This document shows, in pieces, positions 1 to 10,727 of a stretch of DNA of 64,000 bases. Below the pieces are notes generated by a model. It saw nothing but the letters and a program-made list of their open reading frames with translations, searched no databases and was not told the origin of the DNA. Position 1 is the stretch's first letter; each line of letters opens with the position of its first letter. Location of the stretch: contig OX031062.1 of the NCBI GenBank assembly GCA_943736015.1, positions 55,292,962 through 55,356,961 of the forward strand. Reading direction: 5' to 3'. Source of the DNA: Tridacna crocea. Its lineage: Eukaryota > Mollusca > Bivalvia > Cardiida > Cardiidae. The position numbers and the translations under genes were made by a program.

Positions 1-2300
1 CATAACTTTCGAAGCCGGTGAAGCATGTGCGATTTAAAAATAGATGTTGTGTACAATGTCGTTAAGAATAATTGTGTTGAAGTGTTTACAGCTACAACAT
101 TATTTCATGGCATTTTGATTTCACGAATAGGACAGATATATTTACGGTCACCAGATGATGTAGGTATTCTAAGTAAATTTTAGATACATATATATCATTT
201 TAAAGTAATTAGTCTGCACTTTGCGCACAAAATGGCAGCTATTCCGACACCTCTGCTATGACGTAGGTTGTCACCTTTGATATCGCTACTATCACGGTTA
301 TGTAATGGTGCATTTATACTTTTGAACGATCGGAAATTTCGCTTTCTCTCAGTGCAATTTTATAAAAAATAACAATGATATGTTTTTCAGCCATTCTCTG
401 AAAAAGAGGGTAGAGTGTATCTCCGATACAAGACTTTTTTTTAGCCGAAGTTAACAATGCCCATAAGAGTAATATATAATATGGTTCCAAACTATGCTTG
501 ATTCTGACGAGTGTTCTGATCATTACAAGCAAAGACAATTAAAAACGATTTAGCAGGAGAAACCGGCTTAATGACATTGCAAAAGAGGAATGTTTTCAAC
601 CTTTCCCCTCCTCCCCCCCGCCACCTCCTCTCATACATTTTTTTCGCATTATGTTACGTTACTCTAACATTTCAAAGTGGTTTATCTTATTTGCAACAAA
701 TATTGCAGACGAAGATTTCTTGTGTGGTTACAGTCAGCAATTTGTAGTAAAAATATCTTTATCTTTATCGAATGGTAGACCAGTCGCAGTAGTCCATGTC
801 TTGTCAGGTATCCTGGACCGATTAACAACAGCCCCTTTGGTAGTGCCATACTTCATTTTTTCCATGTATTAGCATTATCGATGAAAATTCAAAAAACTAT
901 AAGTTTATGCCATTGTGGTAAATAAATAAACAATTAGAAACAATTAGCGAGCGTTATATATATATATCTATCAATAGGCCGAAAATAGATCATATGTAGA
1001 CAAAATATGCGCACACTGAGTACATAGTCATTTAAAGTAAATAAACAGACAAACAATACATTAGCACGTGATTTGAAAGTGAACTTGACATTTTGAAGAT
1101 GAACTTATCCCTTTTGAAACCAAGAGCGATGGCAGTTGCTTTCTCACCCAATGTAGAGCAAGATCAGACTGCGCAAAAAATGTAGTGTTAGCGTAAATCC
1201 GCCAATTAAGTAAGTATGTAAAAAGCTCTCGGCAAAAGGCCTTCCAAGTTCAAAATATTAACTCCTTTATAGTGACTGAATTTCTAAATTTTACCTTCTT
1301 TATGTTCTTAGGGTAAGAACTCAGAAACATTTAACATATAGCTTCAGTGTCCCTAGACTTGCTTAGATGTCGGGTTATTTTAATACTGGCTCTTTTAGAT
1401 AGATTAATTTATGTCCGGGGCGTGTGTATTTCGGTACAATACTGAATAGGCGGTCATTTATGAGCATTCTTGGCGTGTTTTTCTGTGTAACATAAATCAC
1501 ATGATTGAAATAAAGAAGAAATATTTAAACGTCCTTGTTTTTGCTCTGGCTAACTCAATAAAAATCGGCCATGGCAAAACATGGCTGTTGTTGAACACAA
1601 TCTAAGGAATGCCAGAGCTCCGTCGTCGAGTGTGTCTGTACCTACAGTACTTAGAAATTGTTGTCGCCATTGTTGCCGTGTAAAACACCTTGACGTTTTC
1701 GAGTATCTTTTTTCATTACTGAAGATGTTTTCAAATTTGGGCCATTCATTGAGTATAAAAATGGGATACAGTTTCAAGATATAAGTGGACTATGTGCCCA
1801 GTTATCAGTACAGAGAAAGAAAAGCACATACGAGTACTTTTAACTTCAGTTTACGTAGTGTAGCACAATTATACTGGTTGATACATAATATATTATACAG
1901 TTATTTTTATCTGCCAGCACATACCTTGTTATACTTTATATCACAATATTCTACAATAATTACAGTTTTATTTGATATACAATGCTAAAAGCTTCAAATA
2001 CATACATTTTGAACAAAATAGGTCAAGCTTTTTCTATGCCATATATAACTTCCATCCTGGGCTAAATTGCGACATAAGAACTCTTTTGAAAGTTTGCGCT
2101 CACCGATGAACATATTTCTTGAGTTATTTTTCTGATCTCTCGACGAATAGCAAGTTTCAACCTTCCAACAACGTTTGGGACAGGTAAATATACATTTTCT
2201 TGGTTCCTCACAAAAAAAGTAAAGTTGAATGAACGAGGTAACTTTCACAAGTTGAAAGATTGGGATGACTATAAAAAGATGATGCATCTCATTCGTAAAG
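1..2300. other. No gene recognised; mostly unique AT-rich DNA
   Basis: Both strands carry only short open frames of 75 codons or fewer with no recognisable domain. Visible small items are a pyrimidine-rich tract at 601-631, a short TA run near 956-967, and a PAL-C-like relic (AAGATCAGACTGC) near 1152-1164. No tandem array or terminal inverted repeat was found. Confidence 0.6.
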
Positions 2301-2665
2301 CCTTTGCTATGTCCTGATGCAAGGCGTCGTGTTTTTGTTCTGTTTCCTGCACATGTCATACTGCAATGCGGGCGATATTGTGTATATTTGTGTTGTGCTG
2401 GTATTAGAAGGCAGCGGTCTGCTTATTTCACGTTCTACTCCAATGTGGAGTGTTATGCCTATTTATGCCACGTACTCCATGGATATTTTTGTGCTGATTT
2501 TTGTCACGTCTAACTGCAAGGCTGTGTGTTGAGGCTTCTTGTGTCTGGTAACACTGGAATAATGCAGTCCGTTATTGTGGCGCCGCATAAGCTGCGGCAC
2601 TATATTTCTATTCGCTTTTGAAAAGTACAGTATCTACGGAGGCAGCCATGTTGTTTACTCGACTT

Positions 2666-2800
2666 CCGGTCATTTCGTGCCTAGGCCATTTCGTATAATT
2701 TTGGTCATTGTGTACAGGTCTACCGATACTTTTTATTTGGTCATTCCCTACTCACTTTGATCATTTCGTACCCACTTTAGTCATTTCATACCCAGTTTGT
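2666..2800 (+). repeat. Degenerate ~18-21 bp minisatellite
   Basis: Six imperfect units around the motif GGTCATTTCGTACCCAC start near 2668, 2685, 2702, 2739, 2760 and 2780. Divergence is high, so this looks like an old array. Confidence 0.5.
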
Positions 2801-2929
2801 AATAGCAATTTGGTAATTTAGATCCCTTTTTAAATACTAATTTTTGTGTTGATTGCCGAATGACATCTAGCTCCAACTGAAATTATGTTGAATTTCTTCG
2901 AAAATTGGCTATGATTGTGTCTTTCCATT

Positions 2930-2952
2930 ATTTTTTTTTTTTTTTTTTTTCC
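2930..2952. repeat. Poly-T tract
   Basis: An uninterrupted run of about 23 T. It could be a reverse-strand poly-A tail of a retroposon, but no element body was recognised next to it. Confidence 0.8.
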
Positions 2953-3110
2953 TTCTTTTTAAGTTTTTACTTTGCATTCAAAAGCTTGTTTAGGACTTCT
3001 TGGTACATTTCTCACCAAATCCTGCATAAATTTACTTTGGACATTTTGGAATGCTCTAATGCGCCTTATTTGGGAAACAATTGACTGGTGGCACCATTGA
3101 TTTTATGCAT

Positions 3111-3223
3111 CAATATTTTCTTGTGCCTTGCCGTAGGACGCCACATAAAACGGGTTTTGCATCATCTGCAGATGATGCAAAACCCGTTTTATGTGGCGTC
3201 CTGCGGCAAGGCACAAAGTATTG
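3111..3223. repeat. 113-bp near-perfect palindrome
   Basis: CAATATTTTCTTGTGCCTTG on the left is mirrored by AGGCACAAAGTATTG on the right, meeting at the axis GCATCATCTGCAGATGATGC. Only a few mismatches separate the arms. It would form a long hairpin if single-stranded. The right arm is continued by a degenerate 40-bp repeat. Confidence 0.9.
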
Positions 3224-3330
3224 CTATTCGTATCGGGTCTTACTGCAAGACTGTGCTATGTGCCTATTGAATGTCTAGTCCTGCTGCAAGGTAGCACAAT
3301 TGGCTGTTTGTGCCAGATCATACTGTAAGG
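3199..3330 (+). repeat. Degenerate 40-bp tandem repeat at palindrome edge
   Basis: The motif CCTGCTGCAAGGC recurs as variants at about 3199, 3239, 3279 and 3318, a 39-40 bp spacing. Similar isolated motifs occur at 2309, 2356 and 2510. The first unit lies inside the right arm of the adjacent palindrome. Confidence 0.5.
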
Positions 3331-3863
3331 CGTTATTGTCATTATTATTTTATCATTTTTCTGCCAAAATGGCGAGCACTGTATAATAATAATACAAAGA
3401 AAATATTAAGAATGAAGGAAAACAATAAGAATGAAAGAAAACAATAAGAATGAAGAAAGATGTCAAAAATATGAAGTATATGCCACAAAGAGAATCAATG
3501 TACGGCCAAGATCCGACTCGAAAAAGACTCTTACAATGAAGAAGACGAAGATGCAAAAGCTCCTTCCCTGGTCAGTGTGCGGGAGTACACTGTGTAAATC
3601 CAAAAGTACGTAAGAAAATAGTGAAATGATACTATGGGGTTGTATTTCAACTGAACGCAGTGTTCATTGTTCTTATATTGTTGGTTATGTCATAATATAG
3701 GCAATGTGTTGTGCTTCTTTGTGTCCTGACATGCTGTAACTGATACTCTGTGCTTATTTTCATCGGACAAAGATATACCGAAATGGATCGTGATCGAAAA
3801 TTTATTCTTGCTTTTGCACTAACATACCATTTTACCATAACAGAAATACAGGTCACAGCATGC

Positions 3864-4074
3864 TTAACTCGTTTACCAAACGACAACGTTTAAGGTTGGT
3901 CCAAAATGAAAGCATTTGCAGATGACAAAATCAATGCGACTCACAACTTGAAATTTGTTTGGGGAAAGGTGGAAAACATTGTGTTTACCAGCATTTTCTC
4001 GTTTTCCCACAATGTCTTCAAACGGCTTCTTTAAGAGAGCTGTAAAAGCCTGGGATTGTTTGGTAGCGAGTTAA
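3864..4074 (-). mobile_element. TTAA-1 MITE, hairpin partly deleted
   Basis: TTAA at both ends (3864-3867, 4071-4074). The left end reads TTAACTCGTTTACCAAACGAC and GCATTTGCAGATGACAAAAT follows. The left half of the central hairpin is lost, leaving ACCAGCATTTTCTCGTTTTC. Orientation is defined with the ACAATCCC end as left, so this copy is on minus. Confidence 0.85.
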
Positions 4075-4812
4075 TGATGTTGATGTATGCACAGGGTTAT
4101 CCAGATTCAATGACGACAAGTCAAATACACTGATGATTTTAAATAACATTTTTTTTAAAATGTTGTCTTAATCTTATTTAAAAAACTTGTTTTCTTCTTT
4201 TTGATTGGTAAATGGTTACATGTTTTGGTCGTATGCACGTTTGAGCAAAACTGAATGAAAATCAAAGAGACAAAAGGAAAAAAAAAACTGCGGGGAATAA
4301 CTTGACAAATAGATGAGAAGTTGTCAAAACTAAAACTGTCTTTCATGTCTTTACTACCTTTTTCAATAGCTTCTTTATATGAAAATATGGCTTTAATAAA
4401 ACAAGATTTACGCCTCTTTTTACCATTGTGTGGTAAAGATTTTTTTCCTTTCAAATAAACAAAATTAGTAATTAATGCTTAGATGTATTTTGTAAAGTAA
4501 CGATAAATTGCAGTTTCCTTTTGATATAGTTATTTTATCTTTTGTTTTCGTTTTACGATAGAGGAAGAAACGTAAAATACCTTTAAAAAGCTGAACACGT
4601 ATATTTTCTTCACGTGAACCTGTTAAATGTTTTAAAATGACATATTGTCTTATTAATAACATAGTTACTACATACTTTAAAATTAATTAACTTCATTATT
4701 CATCAAAAAGTCTGTTATTTGCAATTCGTGTAAAATTCAAACAATGGAAACTATATTCAAGGAGGCCTTAATTATGTTTATCAACAAATCTTGAAATAAA
4801 CTATTGTATCAT
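4075..4812. other. No feature seen
   Basis: AT-rich unique-looking DNA with short open frames (99 codons or fewer, low complexity). No repeat family member or RNA gene recognised. Confidence 0.5.
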
Positions 4813-5004
4813 CCTCTGTGAAAAGGGAGTTTAATGCATCTGCAAACGTTTGGCTTTTGGTAATTTTTCTACGTGTCAGAGGGCAATTCTACCTCACGAT
4901 TCAGCCGTTTGGTCAAACAAAGTGAATTTTATGGGTTGATACTCATGTGATGACTTGCTTGGTATAATGTATCACGGAGATGTATTTAACTTCCCTTTGC
5001 CAGT
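4813..5004 (+). mobile_element. PAL-E element, hairpin lost
   Basis: Starts CTCTGTGAAAAGGGAGTTTA and ends GTGATGACTTGCTTGG, then a CATCACGGAGATG-like box and TTTGCCAG. The two ends are inverted versions of each other (CTCTG..AAAAGGG..GCAT). The central GCCTGCGCAG hairpin of other copies is missing here. Confidence 0.7.
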
Positions 5005-5318
5005 GTGTGGATTACATGTATTTATTATATACCTAGCAGTGAAATCCTGGAATTTCCCAGTGTAATAAATTTTGATATCATCACTAGTGACGATATCAAC
5101 TTTCACTTTCACTTCCTGCCGTAATTTAGGAACTACTTTTTTCATTAAGCATTTATAGATAGTGTTAATTGTAAGTTCTATATTTTCAACCAGTAGTCTC
5201 GTTTTGTTCTTTTAAATTATGTATTCATCCGCACTATGTCCCTGATTTCTTCTCTCTATCCAAAGTATTGATTTCGACTTTCAAACGAAAAATTGAAAAA
5301 TACTAATGTTAATCAGGT

Positions 5319-5496
5319 ATATAATAAATAGAATAATCAACTGGTCATTTTTGATATGAAAAATATCTCACTCGGATGCGTCGTAAAGTGTTAAAAAACT
5401 CGTGCTGCGCACTCGTTTTTTCAACGCCTAACAACGCATCCTCGTGAGATATTTTTCATATAAAAATAACCAATTGATTATCCTCTGTTTATTATA
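5319..5496. mobile_element. Single-copy ~178-bp palindromic MITE
   Basis: Arms TATAATAAATAGAATAATCA and TGATTATCCTCTGTTTATTATA pair, as do GATATGAAAAATATCTCACT and GTGAGATATTTTTCATAT. The axis lies at the CTCGTGCTGCGCACTCG loop. No second copy is visible in this window. Confidence 0.8.
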
Positions 5497-5634
5497 AAGT
5501 CGGGCCGTGAACAATTTTAGAACATTGTGTCAAAAGCTGCGATAGGTCGTCTTAAATTCCTTCCATTCCACCTTCTGCAATGATGTTTGTAAACTGTTTG
5601 ATAATACAATAGTCGAACTGATTTTTATGACCTT

Positions 5635-5875
5635 ACTGTATTTAAGCTCGGACATTTGCGTAAAGTGTTATCTCGGATCAGCCTCCGCAGTTCACGCAGG
5701 CTACTCCGAACGGCAGTTTACGACCACAACAGATTTTGTGCAATTAGATAACCTGTGCGGACGACGCAGGCTGATAATAAATAACCTTTGCGGACTGCGC
5801 AGGCTGATCCGAGACGAAACTTTACGCAAATGTCCTAATTCCCTTTTTTCGCGTGTGGCAGGTCGTATTATATGT
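5635..5875 (+). mobile_element. PAL-D double-hairpin MITE (diverged)
   Basis: Outer boxes CGGACATTTGCGTAAAGTG and CACTTTACGC-type/GCAAATGTCC flank two GC-rich hairpins (GATCAGCCTCCGCAG and GGACTGCGCAGGCTGATCC), plus a third partial GCAGGCTGAT box in between. More decayed than the copies at 6975, 32671 and 44336. Confidence 0.8.
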
Positions 5876-6039
5876 CTTGGCAGGTAAAGTTTTTTAAAAC
5901 ACTGCAGGGAAAAAGCCTATATATTGACGTCATAAATTTCATCGCAAAAAGGCCAGTAGAACAAATAGGTCCACATTTTTACCGACCACATACATGTTAT
6001 TACTAATTATATATTCGAAACTACTACCAAGAACTAGGG

Positions 6040-6755
6040 CAAAAGCCAGCTTATACAGCTAAACCGAAATGAACAATATCTGACGGTTTCTGATACGACA
6101 AGTCATACAGGTCACGTGACGAGAAGACAAGCTGTTGCAATGTGACAGTTTATGTATATTGATCATAAGTCTTTCACATCTTACTAATTGTTTCTTAATT
6201 ATGAGATATGACTCAGTATGTATCAATATGTAAGCTCTCTCCATTGATGATTTGTATCTAAATTTTCGAAACATCTTCAACGGTTAGGGCCGGACGAACA
6301 GACGCACAGTATTATTATATAAACATCACCATTTTAGTTACTTCATTCATGATTTTACACGTACACCATTCATAGGTTTGTAGGTTTCTGACGCAGACAA
6401 ACTTAACGCATGTTGCCTTTTGTGATGAATGAACATCATTCAACTCGGTATATAGTAGGGCAGCCACAAGTTTTCGTGCTAAATAGAAAGTACATGAATG
6501 CTTTAAGAGCTCGGCTGACATAGCAGAGTCATTTTGAAGCTGATATTGGCCTTCACACCATACAACAGAATACTTATTGACGCATTGTATGTCTTTTTTT
6601 TTTGAGTTTTTTACCTGTCCATGCGTTTTCATTTTAAGACTATTCACGAAATTGTAATTTGTAGCAATGAGACTCGATCTCTCACGTTTGGTTTTGGGTT
6701 GGAGTCACGTGATGATTTGGGTTCATTTCGGTTTAGCTGTATAAGCTGGCTTTTG
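6040..6755. mobile_element. 716-bp DNA element with 35-bp perfect TIRs
   Basis: The 35-bp end at 6040-6074 (starting CAAAAGCCAGCTTATACAGC) is perfectly inverted at 6721-6755. The interior has no long open frame (110 codons at most), so it is non-autonomous. A GTCACGTGA box lies near each end. I could not find a clear target-site duplication. Superfamily unknown. Confidence 0.88.
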
Positions 6756-6974
6756 GAACATTTCACATCAGGGAGCTAGTACCGGTTACGGTTTCCAGGG
6801 AGCAAACATGGACAGTGATTAATATAAGTTACGAGAACTTGTTTCATAATCGATGTAAATACATATGTTTAAACCATGATAAGTCATAATTAGTAATCAT
6901 AAGGTATGCATATTACAATGGGAGCGGGATAGCAAAGGACAGGTGTGGGTCAACGGTGATCGATGCCATTATAT

Positions 6975-7233
6975 GGCTTGCAACACGAGAAAAGAGGTAT
7001 TCGGACTTTTTGCGTAAAGTGTCGTCTCGGATCAGCCTGAACAGTCTGCGCAGGTTAATCCGAGACGACACTTTCCAATCCAATGTGATTTTCTGTTTCG
7101 CAGAAGTCTTCTGTTGGACAAAATCGAATGTTGTCGTAAAGTGTCATCTCGGATCAGCCTGCGCGGACTGCGCAGGCTGATCCGAGATGACACTTTAAGC
7201 AAATGTCCAAATGCCCCTTTTTGGCGAGTTGCA
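6975..7233 (+). mobile_element. PAL-D double-hairpin MITE, intact
   Basis: Outer inverted ends GCTTGCAACACGAGAAAAG and GGCGAGTTGCAG, then inner GACTTTTTGCGTAAAGTGTC / GACACTTTAAGCAAATGTCC. Two GC-rich hairpins lie at about 7026-7075 and 7141-7195. The element starts within ATATGGCTTGCAA, as other copies do. Confidence 0.9.
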
Positions 7234-7289
7234 GGTAATATGTTCCAGCAGAATTCTCCTCCTTATCAAGTTAGCTCTGTCTAATTCTT

Positions 7290-7352
7290 GATTTAGAAAA
7301 TAACACAACTTTGATAGGCTAAACGTGTTGGTTTAGCCAATCAGAGAATGCG
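7290..7352. repeat. PAL-G relic
   Basis: AACACAACTTTGATAGGCTA followed by TTGGTTTAGCCAATCAGAG forms an imperfect version of the PAL-G palindrome seen at 22845 and 51590. Confidence 0.55.
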
Positions 7353-7539
7353 TTACATTCATTCAAACTTAATTCAGAAAATAAGAACAAAAAAAAAATG
7401 TTCTCAAGATAGGTCGGTGAATACGGACGCAAACCTCTGTGAAGGCTAGCCAAGCCCCGGTTGCTGAGCCGATAACATACACGACTTGAGAACGAAGGGG
7501 GCAGGCGTCTCCGGACCGGCTAGTTGATGATACCATTGC

Positions 7540-7735
7540 GAAAGAAAATTCATTCTTCTCTCACCGCTTGGCATCGTTTCGACGGCGGTTATATAGGAAA
7601 GCATCTTATGGCGGATATGTGCAATGTAATGATAACAGAAGCTGCAGTCAAGGTTTTAATTGATATTTTGGCCGCCGCGCTATAACTGAAATAATGTTAA
7701 AACGGAGTTAAACATCATGCAATCAATTAATTAAT
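7540..7735 (+). repeat. Dispersed repeat U, copy 1
   Basis: Shares GAAAATTCATTC, CTCTCA, GTTTCGAC and TATAACTGAAATAATGTTAA, in the same order, with 37185-37395. Both copies lie directly beside TTAA-1 elements. Class unknown. Confidence 0.6.
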
Positions 7736-7765
7736 CAATCAACGAATTAATCTCTATCAAAACCA

Positions 7766-7973
7766 TTAACTCTTTACCAAACGAAAAAAAATAGACTAGT
7801 CCAAATTGAAAGCATTGGCAGAAGACGTATCAAATGTGAATCAAAGATTGAAATTTGATTTGGAAAGGGTAGAAAACATCGTGGGAAAATGCAGCATTTT
7901 CTCCTTTTCCCACAATGTTTTCAAAAACTTTCTTTCTGAGGATTGTTAAAAGTCGGGATTGTGTGGTAACGAC
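7766..7973 (-). mobile_element. TTAA-1 MITE
   Basis: Starts TTAACTCTTTACCAAACGA and carries GAAAACATCGTGGGAAAAT / GCAGCATTTTCTCCTTTTCC. The hairpin left arm is shortened. It ends GGGATTGTGTGGTAACGAC without a clear terminal TTAA. Confidence 0.85.
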
Positions 7974-8090
7974 ATAAGAACTATCGACAACATCGTTCCT
8001 ATCTTCTCTCTGAGTTTAAAAATATGTATATGAAGTCTTTAGTTGAATAAGGTCGTATACTAAGTATAATGAGTGCTGATCAACATCAGT

Positions 8091-8247
8091 GTGGTGTCCG
8101 TGATTGTAAGGTAGAGCGTCGGCCTCCTAACCACAAGGTCCCGAGTTCGATACCCGGGAGTGGGTGTCAACTTTGGGATTTTTCATTGGCACACACGTTT
8201 GCCGCTAGTACTGGTGTAGTTCCCAAGAAGCAGAATCGAGAGAGATT
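8091..8247 (+). mobile_element. SINE-a, tRNA-derived retroposon
   Basis: The tRNA-like head carries A-box-like AAGGTAGAGCGTCGGC and B-box GAGTTCGATACC. The anticodon-loop-like CTCCTAA resembles tRNA-Arg(CCU), but its 3' stem no longer pairs, so this is not a working tRNA. The body runs from AACTTTGGGATTTTTCATTG to GAGAGAGAT. A same-length copy on the other strand is at 61087-61243. Confidence 0.85.
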
Positions 8248-8533
8248 TGGAAAAGTTATAAGAACTTGTAAAATAATTATGTTTAGTGTAACATCATACT
8301 CTATTGAGGTACTGTCTAATCTTACTGTAGACTCACTGTGATAGGACAACGGAAAATCGGAAAGTGTGAGAAACACAGTAACAAAGAAATAAACGCTGCA
8401 ACGATACTGGTAACATGGAAAAACAGTCTAATTTTAGTCTACACTCACTGAGAACGCACACAAGAGCTCGGTATATGGAAAGAATAACGTTAGACCACGA
8501 AATAAACGCTCCGTCAATGCATACATTCATTAA

Positions 8534-8762
8534 TTAACCCATTACCACACAATCCCTACTTTTGACACCCTTAAGAAAGAAGCCTTTTGAAAACACTATG
8601 GGAAAAGGAGAAAATGCTGGTAACCAGCATTTTCTCCTTTTCCCACAGTGTTTTCTACCCTTCCCAGAACAAATTTCTATTTTTAAGTCGCCTTTATTTT
8701 GTCGTCTGCAAATGCTTTCAATTTGGACAAGTCTAAAATTTTCTCGCGTGGTAAAGAGTTAA
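8534..8762 (+). mobile_element. TTAA-1 MITE, full length
   Basis: TTAA at both ends (8534-8537, 8759-8762), total 229 bp. It has ACCACACAATCCCTACTTTT, then the intact hairpin around GCTGGTAACCAGC, then TTTGTCGTCTGCAAATGC. Used here as a type copy. Confidence 0.93.
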
Positions 8763-8778
8763 CCTTGAAATGTCCCGC

Positions 8779-8936
8779 TTAACTCTTCGTCAAACAGTTT
8801 CTTGATACATGAGGTAGAACGCTTTTGAAAACATTTTCGGAAAGGTAGAAACTCCTGGTAACCAGCATTTTTCTTCTTTTCCAAAAGTGTTTTCAACCTT
8901 TCAAGATTAAAGAATTGTCGCCTGGTAATAAGTTAA
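8779..8936 (+). mobile_element. TTAA-1 MITE, short copy
   Basis: TTAA-bounded (8779-8782, 8933-8936) with hairpin GAAACTCCTGGTAACCAGC. It lacks much of the right half. It sits 16 bp after the previous copy in the same orientation, as a tandem pair. Confidence 0.85.
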
Positions 8937-8939
8937 AAT

Positions 8940-9035
8940 GTAATATAAAGCCATTATCTCCTGCTAGATGGCGTTCTACAAATACATATCTCATTTTGGC
9001 ATTCTGGGTACAGAACTACTTTCCTACGCGACCAT
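8940..9035 (-). repeat. Dispersed repeat W, copy 1
   Basis: CATTATCTCCTGCTAGATGG followed by TTCTACAAATACATATCTC and GGGTACAGAACTAC. Other copies lie at 12282, 25545 and 62560. It begins immediately after a TTAA-1 end. Confidence 0.7.
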
Positions 9036-9039
9036 CATT

Positions 9040-9570
9040 CAGCTACTTTCGGCTAGCATGTAGCCTAGGCATCGGCCATTTATTAAAACAGTCCCTACAT
9101 GCTTGGGTAATAGGCTAATAGCTTCAGTACAAGCCCTACTTTTCCCAGGTACACGGGGATGGGTGAGGCGTCTTAGCAGGCAACTGGAATCTTCAAAGAA
9201 TATGGTATGCCCAAACAACGATTTACAAATATGATGACACAACCTTTGTGTGCGGAATACGTCTGTGATTTGATTAGTCAAAGTTTTACACCATGATATC
9301 CATTTGTCATTCATAAAACGAGGATATTGAACGAACGAACGAACGTTGTTTTATGGCGCATCGACAGCTTTATCCGCGAAGCCAGTATGTCTTGGTTTAC
9401 TATTTTCCAGTACCTGGGCAGGTCCCTTTGCTATTTGTCCATTTTCTGCTACTTATAGGTCTAGTGTACGCCATAATGCAGTCCGTTGTTATACAAAAAG
9501 GATTATATTATATTTCATGTGTCTATTTTTAGAAATTTTATGGGTAAAGAAATGACATAATTTAAGCCGG
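9040..9570. other. No gene recognised
   Basis: Unique-looking DNA with a short (GAAC)n run at 9330-9346. Open frames of 91 codons or fewer show no domain. Confidence 0.5.
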
Positions 9571-9574
9571 GTGG

Positions 9575-9652
9575 AATTATTTCCCCGTCACAGCAGGGAT
9601 AGTATATACATGTATATATATAATCCCTGGTCACAGTGAATAATTTCCCCCT
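9575..9652. repeat. Imperfect palindrome with TA-rich loop
   Basis: GTCACAGCAGGGAT and ATCCCTGGTCACAG pair across a TATATACATGTATATA loop. AATTATTTCCCC also recurs as a direct repeat at both sides. Confidence 0.6.
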
Positions 9653-9740
9653 GCCGAAAATCTGGTTTATTGACTTGAGATCACTAGTTTTAAAAAGTGG
9701 CATTCGTTGACAAAATAATCAGATGAAATATAATATATAA

Positions 9741-9890
9741 TTTATTTGATCAGCTTGTGGTTAATATGGGGATATATTTGCCTCAAAAGGGAAAGGTACG
9801 CGAAAATAACTCGTGCACGAGTTATTTTCGCATACCTTTCCCTTTTGAGGCAAATATTTCCCCATATTAACCACAAGCTGATCAAATAAA
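9741..9890. mobile_element. 150-bp near-perfect palindrome
   Basis: TTTATTTGATCAGCTTGTGG at the left end is mirrored by CCACAAGCTGATCAAATAAA at the right, with the axis at ACTCGTGCACGAGT. Only one or two mismatches over ~73-bp arms suggest a recent event. Confidence 0.92.
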
Positions 9891-9912
9891 CTCTGTGTAT
9901 AGATATATAATA

Positions 9913-10122
9913 CTGTGATGACTTGCTTGGCAGTTTAGTTTAAACATATTTTATTCATCAGTATTGGATACAAGTTGAATAAGACAAAAGTATATACAAT
10001 CATATGACAGATATACTGGTGAAAAGGATAAAAACGGAAGCTAAGCCTATAAAGTTCCTCTCCAAATGCTCAGTATTTTGCTTTGCAAAGACGCATTTAG
10101 CACCTTTTGCCAGAGCATGACA
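9913..10122 (+). mobile_element. PAL-E 3' end split by a retroposon-like insertion
   Basis: The PAL-E tail box TGTGATGACTTGCTTGGCA (9913-9931) is separated from GCATTTAGCACCTTTTGCCAG (10091-10114) by about 150 bp. In uninterrupted copies (37718, 27020) these boxes lie some tens of bases apart. Confidence 0.7.
9934..10086 (-). mobile_element. AGTTTAAAC-end retroposon fragment, copy 1
   Basis: Starts AGTTTAAACATATTTTATTC and shares GGATAAAAACGGAAGCTAAG and TTCCTCTCCAA with the insertion at 21208. On minus the end reads GAATAAAATATGTTTAAACT, containing AATAAA, as expected of a 3' end. Possible imperfect duplication: TGCTTGGCA / TGCTTTGCA. Confidence 0.6.
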
Positions 10123-10125
10123 AGG

Positions 10126-10727
10126 CAAGAGAGAATTAAACGTGAGAATTATCTAGTCCATCGTTTGTCAACTTGGTCCTAGGTGAAAACATTCGGCAGT
10201 TACAGGTTTGACCTGACAGCTGGTTAGCTTGTTTTTGACATTACTCTGACAGGATGAGTCACCGATTAACGTTATTTATTTCCATTTATACAGTTAACTA
10301 TTATTCGGCTACGTTTTCCTCCATCGGTAATAATTCGTCCGTCATATTCTCAAGTGTGTGAAATATATAACTTATGGACTGTGTTTACTAGAGTCATTGA
10401 ACCTAATTGTTTGTACCTTTTGTTTATTGTCTTCCATTATATATATTTTTATCATTATCGGGTTCGCTACTAACAGAATTTTCGAAATAAAAGTGATACT
10501 GGCAAATGATAAGGCATGAAGAATGCGACGGGAGAAGAATTTTATTGCTTTTAAGGATTTAATAAATTAACGAATTACTTTAATAAATTAAACATTACAA
10601 TTATAATACTGTCATTGGCCCCTGATGCGTTGTGCATTTCACGGAAAAACCGCTAATTACGTCTTACCCTTTTTTTGACGCATGTCAAGGTTACTATGAA
10701 TAAATGTATGAATTCACCGCTTTCGCT
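10126..10727. other. No feature seen
   Basis: AT-rich unique-looking DNA with no coding or repeat signal that I can name. Confidence 0.5.

Noticed and set aside
8091..8170. Functional tRNA gene
   Set aside because: The B box is good, but the anticodon and acceptor stems do not pair and the same head and body recur at 61087; it is a SINE.
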